From the NCBI RefSeq assembly GCF_037975245.1, contig NC_092561.1:10725001-10789000 (forward strand): DNA of 64,000 nucleotides, given 5' to 3'. This stretch comes from Apostichopus japonicus. Lineage: Eukaryota > Echinodermata > Holothuroidea > Aspidochirotida > Stichopodidae. Position numbers and translations under genes: made by a program. This document shows, in pieces, positions 29,955 to 42,977 of the stretch (positions within the stretch are counted from its first letter, which is position 1; each line of letters starts with the position of its first letter). Below the pieces are notes generated by a model, which saw only the letters and a program-made list of their open reading frames with translations, had not been told where the DNA came from and did no database searches.

Positions 29955-31504
29955 CAGTGTTCGATTTTTCCGGTATCGCATCGCAAAATGCGATCCAAAA
30001 CGACAAACTTGCGAGACGTTTCCAAATCAGCATCGCACATTGTGCCGATTTGTGCGATTCAAATTCCTAGTCAGATTTGGGAGCAAACACTCAAACCTTA
30101 ACTTACGAACTGTCGATCACAATGTAGAAGTTATAATTTATTGAGTTTATACTCAATGTACAACTTATTCACTTGACCATATAGCGAAAAAAAACCTGAA
30201 AAATAATATCCTACCATAGTTAAGTGTAAAGCAAATAGCCTAACCACCTCGGCAGTTACGGATCTCACGTAACTAAAAGGTTCCCTGGCAACGTGCCAAA
30301 AAAATGTTAACAAACAGGTGTTACACAGGGGATGAGCTCACAGTTGTTGGGAAGGTACCTGGGCAAATTCGCAGCACATGTACCGTGGTACAGTAGTTGG
30401 GTATAGGGTTAAACACTGCAGTTGTAAAAATGTACGCATAGTGCACGCTATTCATTGTTAGGCAGTCTAGAAACGGGGCTTTGCTGAACGTTGTTTGTTT
30501 CATAATATCGGAAGTTTTGTAAGTTGCACTTTTTAAAGATTGAAAGACAGATTAAATCTCTTTTCATTTTATAACATAATATAGCTACTTTAACTTGTCA
30601 TTTTAAAATTTTCATCAGTTTCGTGACAATTTAAATAAAAAAAGTTGTCAGTATTTTGCATCCTCAACTGCGAATTTTTGCATCGCCAGACATCGCAAAA
30701 AATGACAATTTTCGGGGGCTTTCGCCCCCAGGATCCCCACGAGGGGTTCTACCCCATGACCCCACCATAGCCCTAAGACGGGCCCCTGGACACCACGCCT
30801 TTATGCTCGCACGTTACGCGTGCTAGGCAGGCGAACACCGGCGGGAAATCGGCAGTGTGTTCGCGGGAAATTGAACAAGGTTTTCCAACACTGCTGAACT
30901 GTGCAGTTACTGCATGCATCATGTTCAAGGTTTTCACGGAGGCCTTTGAGGAAATGAATGGAGAGTACAGTGTATATATGCTGCACTAATGCTGTGTGTA
31001 GGCCAAGGTTCACGAAGGTCATTGGTTATATTCGCGCGCCGTAGACGTGTTTTTAGATGTTACGGAGAGTCAGGTTTCCATGGATATTAATCGAAAATGA
31101 ATCTGAGTTTAACTGACGCTAAAGAAATGGATCCTCTTGGGCAGATTAACAAATCATTGCAAGTATAAATAAGTACAGGTAGCTCTGCTGTTAAAAAGAA
31201 AAGTTCAATATCGGTTTGCTGTTATTGGCAATTAGGCAAAATTTTACCGATACCGATATGCTGCCGATATTGCAAATATCGGCCGATACCGATATTGAAA
31301 ACGATTATCGTAGCAACACTAGTATAAATAATAATAATAAACAAACATTTTCTAGTTAATACATTGATCGCCAACATTTGGTCCGTTTTGTGGTAATTTC
31401 AAAACTGCTATTCCATATTGGGGAACTGCTATGCAACAAAAATATTGTATAGCAATTGTCGAAATTTGTTGCTATGCAATTTTTTGGCCATAAGTCGAAC
31501 CCTG
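29955..31504. mobile_element. 1.55-kb hAT-like element with perfect 8-bp TSD
   Basis: Ends CAGTGTTCGATT and, inverted, CAGGGTTCGACTT. The target duplication GTCGTGGG at 29947-29954 and 31505-31512 is perfect. The interior is mostly occupied by an inverted, truncated copy of the element found at 16792-18577 (about 30097-31320), so this is a composite. No transposase frame is readable. Confidence 0.85.
30097..31320 (-). mobile_element. truncated inverted copy of the 16792-18577 element
   Basis: It matches, in reverse orientation, the left and central parts of that element, including the GC-rich patch with GGGGTTCTACCCCATGACCC. It ends at the right with GATTATCGTAGCAACACTAG, where the terminal GCGCC is mutated. 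The opposite end, about 0.4 kb, is missing. Confidence 0.85.
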
Positions 31505-34364
31505 GTCGTGGGTCAGTCCTAGTAGAAACTCCCTTTTATAGTATTTGACATTTCTGTTTCTTGTAATTGACTGTTTTAGCCTAATTTGTAGTGTGTCGAT
31601 ATCTGTTTGTAACCCAGAATTTTAAACTTTAAACGAAACTTTTGATTCGAAATAAACATCACATTTGCTAAAATTACAGCGCAAAATTGAAATCATTGAC
31701 AAACGAAAATATGTTAAATTAAAATGTTTATGAGTGTAGTCGATTATTGTCAACTCAAAAATGAAGCAAACCAATTTCGCGGAACCGGGATTAATCCAAT
31801 TCAACAGATTGAAAAGCAAGCACTGCAGTAAATCGTCGATGATCTTTTTATTTGAAGAACGTCTTAAAAACCGCCATCTTTTGATTTATTCTATATGTTT
31901 GAAAGTACTTTTCAATCTGGGTTGCTGTTTCTTCTCTTTATAATTTTATTGTATTGATTTTGCCAGAGAGAGATTGGTTTAGTTTTGTCTAATTATTAAG
32001 CATTTTTTCAAGCGCATTTTGTAATTGTTTACTTGTTTCTTATCTTTTCATTTGCTATTGATTAAACACATTTCTAATTTTAAATTCGATAAGTATGATT
32101 TTGAATTTTAAATTGCAAATTAAAAGTTTTGTTTATATTGAATAGTTGCTTGATTAGGCAATATATTCAATATTTTTGTGACAACATACTTTGATTTTGC
32201 ATTTATAATTTGCAGTAATGGATTCCCATAGTGGCTTGATTACAAATGGTGGCTAATACGTAGTCCAGATAATTAATACCTTATAGCGTTTTACGTGCGA
32301 TATCTGTTGTCAAGAGGTATTTATATAGATCGTGACAAAGTTAACACTGTGATATTTTCTGGTTAGTTCAAAGCACGAATCTGGCGATCGAATGATGTAA
32401 GTTTAACGGACAGATGATGGGTGACGATCAAAAGACTTCCTATTGACACTGCAAAGTCCCTTTAGGCCCCGATACTATTTGTATATTCCTCCCTGCTGCA
32501 TGGCTGCTCCCTCCTCTCATCTCTCAACGTCCACCAAAAGAGGATGGTGCGCAACAACCGAAAATAATATATAGCGAGAAGATCGCAATGTATGAAGATT
32601 TCACCTAACTCGACCGAGTCTTTGTCTGCAGGGGCGTAGCTATAGACTTCTTTTCTTGAGAGGCGTCGATGCTTTTCTAGGTTGGCAGTCTAGCACCGAC
32701 CCCACCCCCCCCCGCCCTCCGTGGCTACGCCACTGCTTGTCTATCTCAAAGTTTATGGTATTCCAGAAGCCACAGGGGTAGTTGGTTCACATAACTGTCC
32801 ACACTATAAGTTTGCCTTATGTAGCATATACGTTATTGCGCTGCGTATCTTACAGTTTCCTCCCACAAGTCTGTATTTTCACCTTTTTTTCCACCTCGTA
32901 CCGAATCAAACGTTATTGACCACATTGAAGGTTACCATTGAAATTCGTACCAATAAGTTGAATTAATGATCACGAAGCAAATCGGACACCTTTCCTTTGT
33001 GTTTCTTGGGTTGTGCAAAGGTCGGTTCACCCGGGTGTTTTCTCAAGGCAAAAACAGACTTGACCGGATCCGACCCGGTTTATACAGGGATTTTTTTTAA
33101 GGGAATCTGACGGAATCACGAATTTATTTGCTACTCTCCGGTTAAATATCGTTTAATACTATTATCTGTTTAATATATTGTGATCAGTAATGAACCATGC
33201 GTATATACTTTAGGAAAGTGTAGAGATTCCACTTCGTTTTTCGGGAAATAAATGTATAAATGCTGCTGTCATTGTGCAGCGTTAACGTCATTGCTGCAAT
33301 TAGTGTTTATGGAACCTATAATATTGTAGAGTTAACGTGTAAACGCTGATTCTCTAATATGTTTCAGAGCACTATCTTGTTTCAGCTGGATTTTGCCGAA
33401 TTCTCCCTATTTGATCATTTTTTTTTTAATGCGTGGGGGGGGGGGGGTTGGAGAAAGTCCCTGATTTTGTGAGACACATGTTGTCAGGTCTGCAAATCAA
33501 TATAGACCAAGATATACTGGAGTAATAAAGAATAATAGTTTTGGGAAATTGATGTATATCCATAGAGGTGCAGTTTTTATTCAAAATGGAGAAATAGTTT
33601 CCATAGGTTGACAGCTATTAATGAATGAGAATGTTTCATTACTTGTTTAGTAGGAGTATCATTTAGTTTAACATACGTATTTCATATATTTAAAATAAAA
33701 GGCATAAGCACACAATTAACTACAGCATGGAGCTACCAAGCTGCAATGAGACTCCTCTATACCTCTATCTCATGGTTAACTGTACACTCGCTTCCGGCTC
33801 ATAAAATGTTACGGAATTAAGCCCATGACGCAAATGACTGTTAGATACATCGTGGTCGATATCTATAAATCGAGAGAAGCTTTCAGATGATAACGCAACT
33901 TTTAATCAATGATATTTACTCTCCAACGTATAATTTCAAGTTTTGTAATCTAGATATCTGAAATAGAATTTCAGATATCTTATTAGGGTTCAAGATATTT
34001 GAAATTCTAGTTTTAGAATTAGAGTTTCATATACCTTAAATTCAATTTCAGATATCTTCATTAGCATATCAGGTAGATGAAATAACGTACAATTTTAGAA
34101 GTTATATGCTAAAAACGGCTTTCCGTATACTGGCGGTGAGAGGAGGAGGTGTTGAAATAATCAATTTTGGAATGATATATTGGTTTAATATAATTGTTTT
34201 GTATTACAGGGCACGGTTTTCAACAATTGGAGTCAGTGCTTCAGAGACTGTTTGATATTTTCCATCATTTATTATAACACGAACAAAAAGAACAAGAAAA
34301 AAGGCAGAAGAGAGGCTGTGGTGAGAAGTATATATATCGTTAAGTCCAGGCTAATTCGGTGTTT
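31505..34364. other. 5' part of duplication copy A, no gene recognised
   Basis: AT-rich up to about 31930, then sequence homologous to 53145-55563. Apart from the small MITE at 32629-32735 nothing is recognised. Homology across both copies keeps no shared open frame of note. Confidence 0.5.
32629..32735. mobile_element. 107-bp MITE
   Basis: Ends CAGGGGCGTAGCTA and TGGCTACGCCACTG, with a C-rich right half. The flanks TTTGTCTG and CTTGTCTA are an 8-bp duplication with two mismatches. The corresponding place in copy B (about 53833-53855) keeps only a short G-rich remnant. Confidence 0.65.
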
Positions 34365-34586
34365 CTACAAGGCGATCTTACAAATCAAACCGAATGTATT
34401 GGTGCATGTCCAATCATTCCACTTGCCTAATTCATAATCTTTTGGCCTCCAGATGCTTCCGCAGTCCTGGGCATCATTATAATTGTTTGGCTGATTTGGC
34501 CACCAGTCTGTAAATGCCGGGACAGAGCCATCTACTCCGACAAATATTCCTTCCTCATCTCGATCACAGTAACCGATCCACACGGA
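34365..34586 (-). CDS. C-type lectin A, exon 3 (ligand-binding loop, stop)
   Basis: 74 codons including TAG, acceptor TTCTCTTTCAG, phase 0. It begins SVWIGYCDRDEEGIFVGVDG and contains TDWWPNQPNNYNDAQDC, then GKWNDWTC, and ends FGLICKIAL. It differs from gene B at about 18 residues, clustered around QPN and WND. Confidence 0.92.
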   Translation of the reverse strand, partial: SVWIGYCDRDEEGIFVGVDGSVPAFTDWWPNQPNNYNDAQDCGSIWRPKDYELGKWNDWTCTNTFGLICKIAL

Positions 34587-37500
34587 CTGAAAGAGAAAAC
34601 GTAAACATGTAACGAATGACAAGATTTCAGTCCTCGGTTATCCAGTATTTCCTGGCCTATACATAGGTCTTACGTAGGGATTTTACAGACCCGTTCTTAG
34701 ACCATTAAGGTGTACCGTGTATGGTATGTATTTTACATGTATTGACACCTGAGCAAGTCTAGGTAAGTATGATATCATCAGGCTAATTGTGCTTGGATTG
34801 TTAACGTATTCTTCTTTATTTACATTACTTTTCATTTCCTTGATAAACATCAGTCTTGTCAATGCCGATGCTTGATTTTAGCAGTGATAATATGAGCAAT
34901 AACGAGGACTCTATTAGCGCAGCTGAGCTATAGCGATCATGCCATTCTGCCGAAATTATGTCACTTTGGCCACCGTGTTTGAATGACTGCCATTTCGTAA
35001 TTTTCATTTGATTTGGCTAGAATTTCGTAATTAGTTTGTGTGAGTTAAGTTTCCATACATGCGTTCACATTTTGTCCACATAGTTTGTCAATTTGAAGGT
35101 CATTTGTTGTCACGAGAGGTCTTTTCTGCAAACGTAAAATCATGCTACTCCTCCTAGAGCGTTTGTACAAATCTGCTGACATGTTGTTGATATAAAGTCT
35201 AAATGGTGGTGAACCAAAGTTGTTCAGGAAAACTACTTTTGTCGTCGTGATGGCCCAATACAAGGCCTTCTGGAGAGTTTTCAGTTATGATAAAATGTAG
35301 GCCACAGATCATATGCAATGATCATGAAATTTGTTTTTCAACTTTTTTTCGGGGACTAACAAGGAGCGGTTCATATACACCGTACAGTAGTTATGGCTAA
35401 TATATTACCGTTGAAATCAGCCCATTTCCGGAAAAAGTCACCGGATTTCAGGATATGTAGCGACGCAATGAGCGGAAATTCATTTCTGACAGTCATTTGA
35501 CGTCAACTTGCTCAAAGGTGAAAACGCTGTGACCACCATAGCTAAGGAAATGTAACCTTGACAAGTTGTCTGCTTACATTAGAAGGTGTCATTTTGATTA
35601 TAAATGTATCAATTTTTGTGAAGGAAAAGGTCTGCAGAACTCATATAAACAAAAGTTTCTCATGATATCTTACAATGATAACATTGGCTCATACCCTGTT
35701 ATAATGAAGTCATCCATTCAAACCTCAATACAGTTCTGCATTCTGGTTTAAAAATACTACAAAGGCAGCTGTGCATTTTAAGTATTCAAGAACACAACTT
35801 AGCGGTAATCATAGGTTTTGACTTTTCAAATTCATTTGAAACTTTTTATCATTGTTTATCTCAATAAAAATTACATTTATCTTTATTTTTGTTTCTTTTT
35901 CAAAACAAATGTTTAGAACTTTATAACATTGTAACAAACGATGTCTGCTAAGAAGGAGCATAGACAAGGAAAATGGAGACGAGAAGGTTCAAAAGGAAAT
36001 GACGCCGTTATCCCATTAAACTGCTCAGAAATATTGTCAATCAAAACAAATGTTCTCAAATAGAAACTTAGCTGAGCTATTGAAGTGTTGCTGCTCTTGG
36101 TCTTTTATTATCAACACTGTTTATGTTCACGTTGAAAATATGAAAGGAAAAACAAAGACCAAGTGACAGGTTTCACCCCTAGTGGCACTATGACATCATA
36201 AGTTGACAAAATGGTGGCTCCTGACACGACTTGAAAACCCTGATATATAGGCATATCTCCTAGACAAAGTAAGATATCTCAGCTTTTTGATGAGATGTAA
36301 GTTCGCATGTATCTCAGTAAAGTTGAACTGTGTGGTTTCTTCGTCTTCAGTAAATAGTGCATAGTTGTTCAGATATATGTATGATCAAATTTCATGAAAA
36401 TTCAATTAGCTATTTACTATACAGTACCAGTCTTGTCTCACAAATACTAGTATGGTGACAATTACACAATCTTAAAGGAGACACAAACCCACCCATCATT
36501 GTTTGTCTATGTGATAGATCATATCTGTGATGAATAAATTCCCCTTACAGTTAAGAAATAAATAATTCCATTTGGGAGATTCTAAAAATTTAATGTTTTT
36601 TTTTTACACAACGGAAGGTTACTGAGACTTCACCAAGTCTAAATATGACACCAACGAACCGCATGTGCTTCAACTTGTTGTTTTTGATGATTTTTCGCTA
36701 TTTATTCTTTCCTGTAATGGAGGAGGGTTTTAAAATTGCTGAATCTAAGACAATGAAGGTCTTAATCTTAGCATGAACTAATGATGACATTGGTGTAATT
36801 GTCAATACTATGAATATTTTACCTTGAAAATATGAAAATAAAATAAATATATATTGAACGATTTTAGAACAAGTTTTCATTACAAACTTGGAAAGGGATA
36901 CTTTTCATTATCAAAAAGGGGTACTTCTAATTTACGAAAACGGGAAACTTGAAGTTTTCCCAAAACTGAGAGAAATCGTACCGGTTCCGTCTCCCTTGTA
37001 AATGTTCACCCGATACTCATAGCTAGTACAGTAACTACTGTTCATGTTCCACGACCGTGCATCAGTAACTACTGCGCTGTGTTCGCAACCGTGACGGTAA
37101 CATGTGTTACAGGTGGCACAGTAATTACTGCATAGCTGTTACACGTTCCCATGGAAGACAAAGAAATGCGCGACTGGACAAGGAGTCTATGAGTATTTGA
37201 CGTGGTAAACTCTTGCTATATTAAGGCCTAATTTAGACGTGGAGCTACCCATAAGGATAATCTAGGTCCCCCCTCCCCCACCTCTATCTATTTGAGACTT
37301 GCGCACTATCACCTGTCCGTGAAGAATGTTTCAAATCAAATGGATTAACTAATACGATTAGAAAAAAGTTAGGCTACCATTTGAATCTCGCATGCAGTAT
37401 AAAACTATAGGGAGTAGTCTTCGTTACCCAGCCGCCGGTTCGGACTCTAAGTTCAACGTGTAACAGCTTTGCAGTAATTACTGTGCCACCTGTAACACAT

Positions 37501-38437
37501 GTTACCGTGTTGCGAACACAGCGCAATAGTTACTGATGCACGGTTGTGGAACATGAACAGTAGTTACTGTACTAGCTATGAGTATCGGTTGAAATGTTAC
37601 TCACCTGTTGTTCTGAGGCAGGTTTATCAGGTCTCATGGTCTTCCAAAAGTCATTCACGAAATCATTTTCTTCGCTTGACTCAATCGTTGTCAGGTGTCC
37701 TTTTACTCCGGATGTACTAAACGTTTGACAAAAAGTTTCCGCGTCCATCCATGTCCGTAACGGGTCATTGAAAAACCTTTTACAAATAATTAAGATAGGA
37801 TACTTTATAACCACTACGGTGATAGAGTTAATAAACAGGGCGGGGTTTTAATTTTAAGTTTTAATTTGAAGTAATAAGGCAAACATGACTTAACTTACCG
37901 TGATAACGTCGTAGTTTCAAGTTACATAGCGGCATGGCTTGGACTGATATTAAATTGGCAGAATTTGGAATAAAGTACTTCAACAAAACACTTAACATAA
38001 CCATCAATTTTCATTTAAAATAAGGAAGAGAAACTAGAATTGACGAAATGTCTAATTTGCTTTTGTACGTGATTAATCAAAACCTGTCGAGTATTCCTTA
38101 ATTAATCGCTTGTTAATTAACATGTGATTGTTTTACTATATGGATTAATTCCAATCCGGTTGTGTATGGTAGTGCAACATGACCAAACAATGCTGTTTGT
38201 AATGTAAACTGGTGTGCTGTTAGGTTTTATTGGGCACATATTTATCTAATTAACTATACAAAATACAAACGAGTATAACATTAACGTACTTTACAATTAT
38301 TGTTATTCACTGTACCTGTAACAGTTTGTACCAAATGATGTCCATCCGGAAGGACACTTACGCGATGAGCAAGAAGCTTTTGCCAAGTAGATGCTTGATG
38401 ACAGCAAAACTAAAGCTGTGATGCCGAAAGCCTTCAT
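34365..38437 (-). CDS. secreted C-type lectin, gene A (three exons)
   Basis: Three exons join in phase to 171 residues: signal peptide MKAFGITALVLLSSSIYLAK (cut probably after A-S-C region), then one C-type lectin domain starting CPSGWTSFGTNCYRFF. Exons are 38316-38437, 37605-37776 and 34365-34586. The ligand loop carries QPN (cf. EPN for mannose, QPD for galactose in this family) and the calcium-binding WND motif, with conserved cysteines DC and CK. It therefore probably binds a sugar in a calcium-dependent way outside the cell, as an opsonin or agglutinin; this is inference from the family. A TATA-like AATAAAAAG about 100 bp upstream and AATAAA at 34268-34273 frame the gene. Its near-twin is gene B at 55564-62302. 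Confidence 0.9.
37007..37591. mobile_element. 585-bp foldback MITE in lectin A intron 2
   Basis: Arms of about 140 bp: left begins CACCCGATACTCATAGCTAG and right, inverted, CAACCGATACTCATAGCTAG. Internal units AGTAACTACTG and AGTAATTACTG recur. It is flanked by AAATGTT (37000-37006 and 37592-37598). Copy B at about 61454-61460 shows the single uninterrupted target, so the insertion is precise and recent. It stops 13 bp from the exon 2 donor. Confidence 0.93.
37605..37776 (-). CDS. C-type lectin A, exon 2
   Basis: 172 nt, acceptor TTTGTAAAAG, donor GTGAGTAAC. It completes Arg and then encodes FFNDPLRTWMDAETFCQTFS, then a segment with GHLTTIESSEENDFVNDFW and ends PASEQQ. These are the first helix and WIG-preceding strands of the lectin fold. 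Confidence 0.93.
38316..38437 (-). CDS. C-type lectin A, exon 1 (start, signal peptide)
   Basis: 122 nt from ATG (38435-38437) to donor AG|GTACAG. Encodes a 20-residue hydrophobic signal and the first lectin cysteines (CSSRKCPSGW, TNCY). The reading frame joins exon 2 exactly. Confidence 0.92.
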
Positions 38438-39360
38438 GATGTCAATAAACACAGTTCTGCTGGAAGCACGATCTCAAAACGGTATTCAACTCTGTCGAAT
38501 TCTTGTTGTGCTCAGGTTTACTCGCAAACACGGCTTTTTATTCGTTCTTGTTGTTACAAAAAGGAGCAAAAACATTAAAAATTCAAATATAAATCATGCA
38601 AATATTGTTAACCTAGAAATACTAAATTATACAATGACGGCTTCTGATTGGTGGAATCAAATATTGCTCTTTGATTACTTCATGCCTGGACGATTTGATT
38701 GGCAGAAAGTGTGCGGCTGGGTGGGACTGATACTAATGGATCTGTACTTTTAACACATGTTTTCCCAGAATCACATGCATATTTTAAAATTGCTCTCTCC
38801 ACCCACCTCTCGCTCTCTCTCTCTCATGCTGTTTACAATATTTTGAGCGATAACTTAAGAACAGATGTACAATTTAAATCAAATATTGTAAAACATTATG
38901 CTAAAATTATGTGACATTCTAAGTTAACGATTTAATTGTTTCGATATAAAGGCTGGGTAACTGTAAGAAAATTTTAAAACAAAAGGGTTGTTATACATCA
39001 GAATTCTACATACGTAAATTGACGGTTGCTTGTTACCATTAACAAATTAATGCTTTGATTTTTCGAAATGGTTAAAGTTATTGTTTTATCAGATAACCGT
39101 AAGAAAGTTTACCACAAAGTTAACAACATCAGAATGCTTCTCACGTAACTTGACGGTTGCGTGGTTACCATTACAAGAAAGCTGACCGCTGATTCATTTT
39201 TACGTCATTATTTGGGGGGGCGGGGCTAACGGCTGTTAAATTACGTCGAAGCACAGGCTTTCTGGCTGCCGGTATCTTACCGCCAGAAAGACAGAAATGT
39301 TATCAACAGTGTTATAGATGAACAACTTGATAATTATTCTACATGTTTCATATTTTTAGG

Positions 39361-39443
39361 CCGGTCAAGGATCGAACACACGACCTCTATGCTAGGTTAC
39401 ATTACTTCTAATGTCACTGCCTTTATTCACTCGACCAGACAGT
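39361..39443 (-). repeat. tRNA-derived SINE-like unit, copy A
   Basis: Minus strand carries A-box TGGTCGAGTGAATAAAGGCA and B-box GGTCGTGTGTTCGATCC with tRNA spacing. The A half resembles a Leu/Ser-type tRNA. The same unit is in copy B at 63225-63308, so it predates the duplication. Confidence 0.65.
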
Positions 39444-39545
39444 ACTAGTTTAAAACAACCAACTCAGTATCATAACATTTTTCTATTGTGGTTGGTCATA
39501 ACATTACTGATGTACCATATTGTTCCAATGTATTACGGTTGCATT

Positions 39546-40568
39546 CACTGGCGGATCCAGGGCCTTTGTTTGGGAGGGGCCAAAGTGGCATTAGAGTGAT
39601 ATGGGGGAGGGGTCTAAGGGGAGGGGGTGCCCCCTCCCCTTTGGAAAATTTTCTATTGCTGAATGCCCTCAGATTTGGTGCGACAAAAGTGTACAATGGT
39701 GATGTTAATTTACTTCTAAAAAAAAATGTTTCACAGGTGTAATTTTCTAAAATATTTATGAAACAAAGTTGGGATCATCTTTCTCAAGAAATTTTATTTC
39801 TCATAGGTTATAAATTTCTTACAACCAGCCTGTAACTGCAAAATGGTGTTAAACTGTAAATCCTCATGCTCATACATTTACATAGCTCCCAACTCTTGAG
39901 AAGGCAAATGCTGGTCCATGCCACGAATCGCCTGGGGGAGGGGTATAAGGGGAGGGGGTGTCCCCCTCCCCTTTTGATTTTTTTTTGGAATCCTGGTGAT
40001 GCCTACAGGTAAAATGGTGGCACTTAGAAAGGCTTTTGTCACCCAAACTTTTCTGAGAAATATGCATTTTTTTGTGTGTAACATCAATAAATTGAATAGT
40101 AGGTGATAATTCATTCTTTCCCGTGGCATGAAAATGTTCGCTGCTCGCCCCAATGAAAAGAAATATACTGTAGGCTTATTTGAGGTTCAAATGATGCTGT
40201 AAAGGAGGTTTTATACTCTATTATGCTAAATGATAAAGAAATGATGATTGCTAAGTCAAAATTTGATGCAAATTTTTTTATGTATACTTGACAATTACAA
40301 TGCGGTTTTTTTCGGACGCTTGTGCGGGTCAGCGGGTTTGGGTGTTAGAATGCGGGTCTAATTCCCGCGAATTGCGGGTCAGTTGGGAGCTCTGCATTTA
40401 ATTTTAAACCAGAAAACGAAAAGGTTTAGACTAGTCTACCACTGCTATTCCTCTCGTTTTTTTTAAATTTCCAATCATATGATTTAGCGGATGTTCGGAA
40501 ACACTTTTTGGCTCACCTTGGGGGGGGGGGGCATGGCCCCCCTTGGCCCCCCCTTGGATCCGCCAGTG
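39546..40568. mobile_element. 1023-bp hAT-like MITE with empty site in copy B
   Basis: Ends CACTGGCGGATCCAGGG and CCTTGGATCCGCCAGTG, with a perfect 8-bp duplication GTTGCATT (39538-39545, 40569-40576). Copy B has a single GTTGCATT at 63404-63411 with matching flanks on both sides. The interior holds two diverged copies of a G-then-C-rich block (GGGGGAGGGGTCTAAGGGGA type) shared with the element at 4447-4794. Confidence 0.95.
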
Positions 40569-40576
40569 GTTGCATT

Positions 40577-42977
40577 GTCTATACTCATTAGCCTAGCTGT
40601 TCGCCTTTTTGTCAGATTCCTACATTAATTATACAATATATATATATAACCAGGGATGCATTTAATGACATGTACCGGATAAATTACATTCTTCATTAAA
40701 CTACAGACATTTCAATTTAAACATGTACATAAAAAGAAAACAATCGTTGAAAATGCTTCTTTCTTAAAATTGGCTAATTGCATATGCTGAACGAGTAATT
40801 ACAATTAGAACAGATAGTTAGTGATGTATACCTGTATAATAAGTTACATAAATTTCATCGAATTGGTTTAATTATACTAAATTGTGGGTAATTAAAATCG
40901 GAACTTATATAAGTAATAATTGAAAAGGCTTATTATATTATTCTATTTGAATAATAAATCAATTTACTAAATAATATATGCTGCACAGGTTTCGACGATT
41001 TCACGACGATTTACACGCAAGTGTATAACTTAAAATACTACATCATTATAACATTGAAGCTTTAGAAGTTCTTGCAAATACTTAATATTACGAGGGTTTA
41101 ATACAATGTACTGAATATGTTGCGCAGGTTGCACCGAAGCACTGATGCAGAGGATGTCGGTGTATACCCACCCCTTCCCTTTTAATTCTCAAAAACAGGT
41201 AGTTATTAGTGCAATTTTGCTTTTAGATATAATTGTGCTTATACTATATCACTATTGTTGTGTCACCCTTACTGATTATCGTTATGTACTTGTACATGTA
41301 TTAGGTAGATGGGTCTACCCATGTCAAGTTGAGCTTTGTGTATATAATTTCATATTTTCATACTTATTTTAATTGCTTTTGATTACTGTGGGAGATCGTT
41401 GACCCCTTGCCCCTTGTTTAATTACTTTGTAATGTATTAGCAATATTAGCAATGTGACTATTCACCAAGACACTCCAAGCTGCCGTACACCTGCAGTAGG
41501 GACGAACTGTACGAGATAGTTAGAAATTGATTACATTAATTTCTAAACAGTATTTTGATACGGTTGAAGTAGTTGGCACCCTATCGAGACACTTAGTCGG
41601 TATTTTCAGACGCCGGAGCCCACACTCCTTGTCCTGTGAACCAAGGAACGTAATTGATGTACCCTCACTAGTAGACGCCATTCGTAGACTGAGGGATCAT
41701 TCTACCTAGATGAGATGGGCGTACCCCTTGAATTGGTATATTAGTAGACCATTAGTGTAAGGTCATGACAACTGGCATGTTTTAACTTTATTTTATTTTA
41801 TGCATATCGTAATTCACTTTCATCGTGATGGTGAATAGATAGTATTTACCCTGCGGATTACGACAAAACTTTGTGTTTGTATTTATTTTTAACATACTTG
41901 TGTCATATATCTTGGCAAAGGCTGGCGACTTGTCGCAGAATTTAAATCCTGCTTCCCTTGATCTGATGTATCTCGAGGTTACCTTAATATTACAGACTAG
42001 TCTTTAAACTAGGTGCTACACTTCTATAAAGGAAAAATAAATCCAACCATCCCATTCTCCTCATTATAATGAAAAGGTGGATGTGAGCAACGAATCTTAA
42101 AAAATCTAAGAAAACGTTACTCCAGTTTCAAATTTATAATGGTTCAAAAGTCACATTATGACTTGAAATTTGTTAAAATAATCATAAAACTGTCTATCAT
42201 ATGAATAAGTGCAACTTGTGATGGAAGGTAATAGGCTACATTACATATGTTCATGAGAATCTACATCTAGCGTTTTCTGGGGTTACTTTTGCAAATCTAG
42301 CGTTTTTGGCATTTGCCGCTGGTAACGCTGATTGACACCCAAATCAGCAACTGGGGATTTCCATTATTATCGCGTGGTTTTGGACGTGAATCGGTACTTT
42401 GCGTCTCTTCTGTTGTACTTTCAACATTTGGATAAACTAGGAGTCAAGTAATTCTGATATTTCAACTATAACTACAAAGAGGCCTTAAATACTTCATCGA
42501 CTAAAAGCACAAGGTTAGTAAGTCACTACTTCTGTTCCGCGATAGGTCTCTGTGTTCAATGTTTGAAGGAAGGTGCACGGCCATTTTAACCCGGAAGTAG
42601 TGAATGGTACATGGTTGGTTATAAAAATGAAGTACGGTAGATCATTACGGTGTTAAACAGCGAGCTTTGAATCGAGTACAGTAATAATGTTCTATGGTAG
42701 GTATTTTACGAATTAATGGAATAGTTTAGAAGTACAGTCAACACTATTTCAATGATAATAAACACCATATTACAGTAGGGAATTACACTTTCATATAAAA
42801 TGTGTGTATCGTTCCTGTCATTGATGGTACTAATGCATAAGACCTTCCTAATAAAAGTCAGATCAAATCACATATGAGACCATAACGTTTAAGAGCCGCC
42901 ACATGAAGGTAGTGATGGAATGACTATAACTATCTCTCCTGTTTTAGGTAGGGGCATCAAGCGTCATGGAATAGCTA
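40577..42977. other. intergenic, no gene recognised
   Basis: After the end of duplication copy A the sequence is AT-rich. A 60-codon frame at 41527-41709 ending EPRNVIDVPSLVDAIRRLRD looks protein-like but matches no family I know and has no clear splice sites. Confidence 0.45.

Larger units (their letters stand above)
31930..40635. repeat. segmental duplication, copy A
   Basis: Direct (same-orientation) copy of 53145-63462. Homology starts near TGCCAGAGAGAGATTGG and ends after GCCTTTTTGTCAGATTCCTA next to an (AT)n run. It carries one complete C-type lectin gene. Insertions private to this copy are at 37007-37591 and 39546-40568; the copy-B insertion at 56048-59352 is absent here. Confidence 0.92.

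Noticed and set aside
35045-35263. Possible exon (NFGSPPFRLYINNMSADL) in lectin A intron, homologous to 59609-59806
   Set aside because: Protein-like wording is shared by both copies, but the frames diverge by indels between them and no splice sites or family match could be found; noted only as weakly coding-looking.
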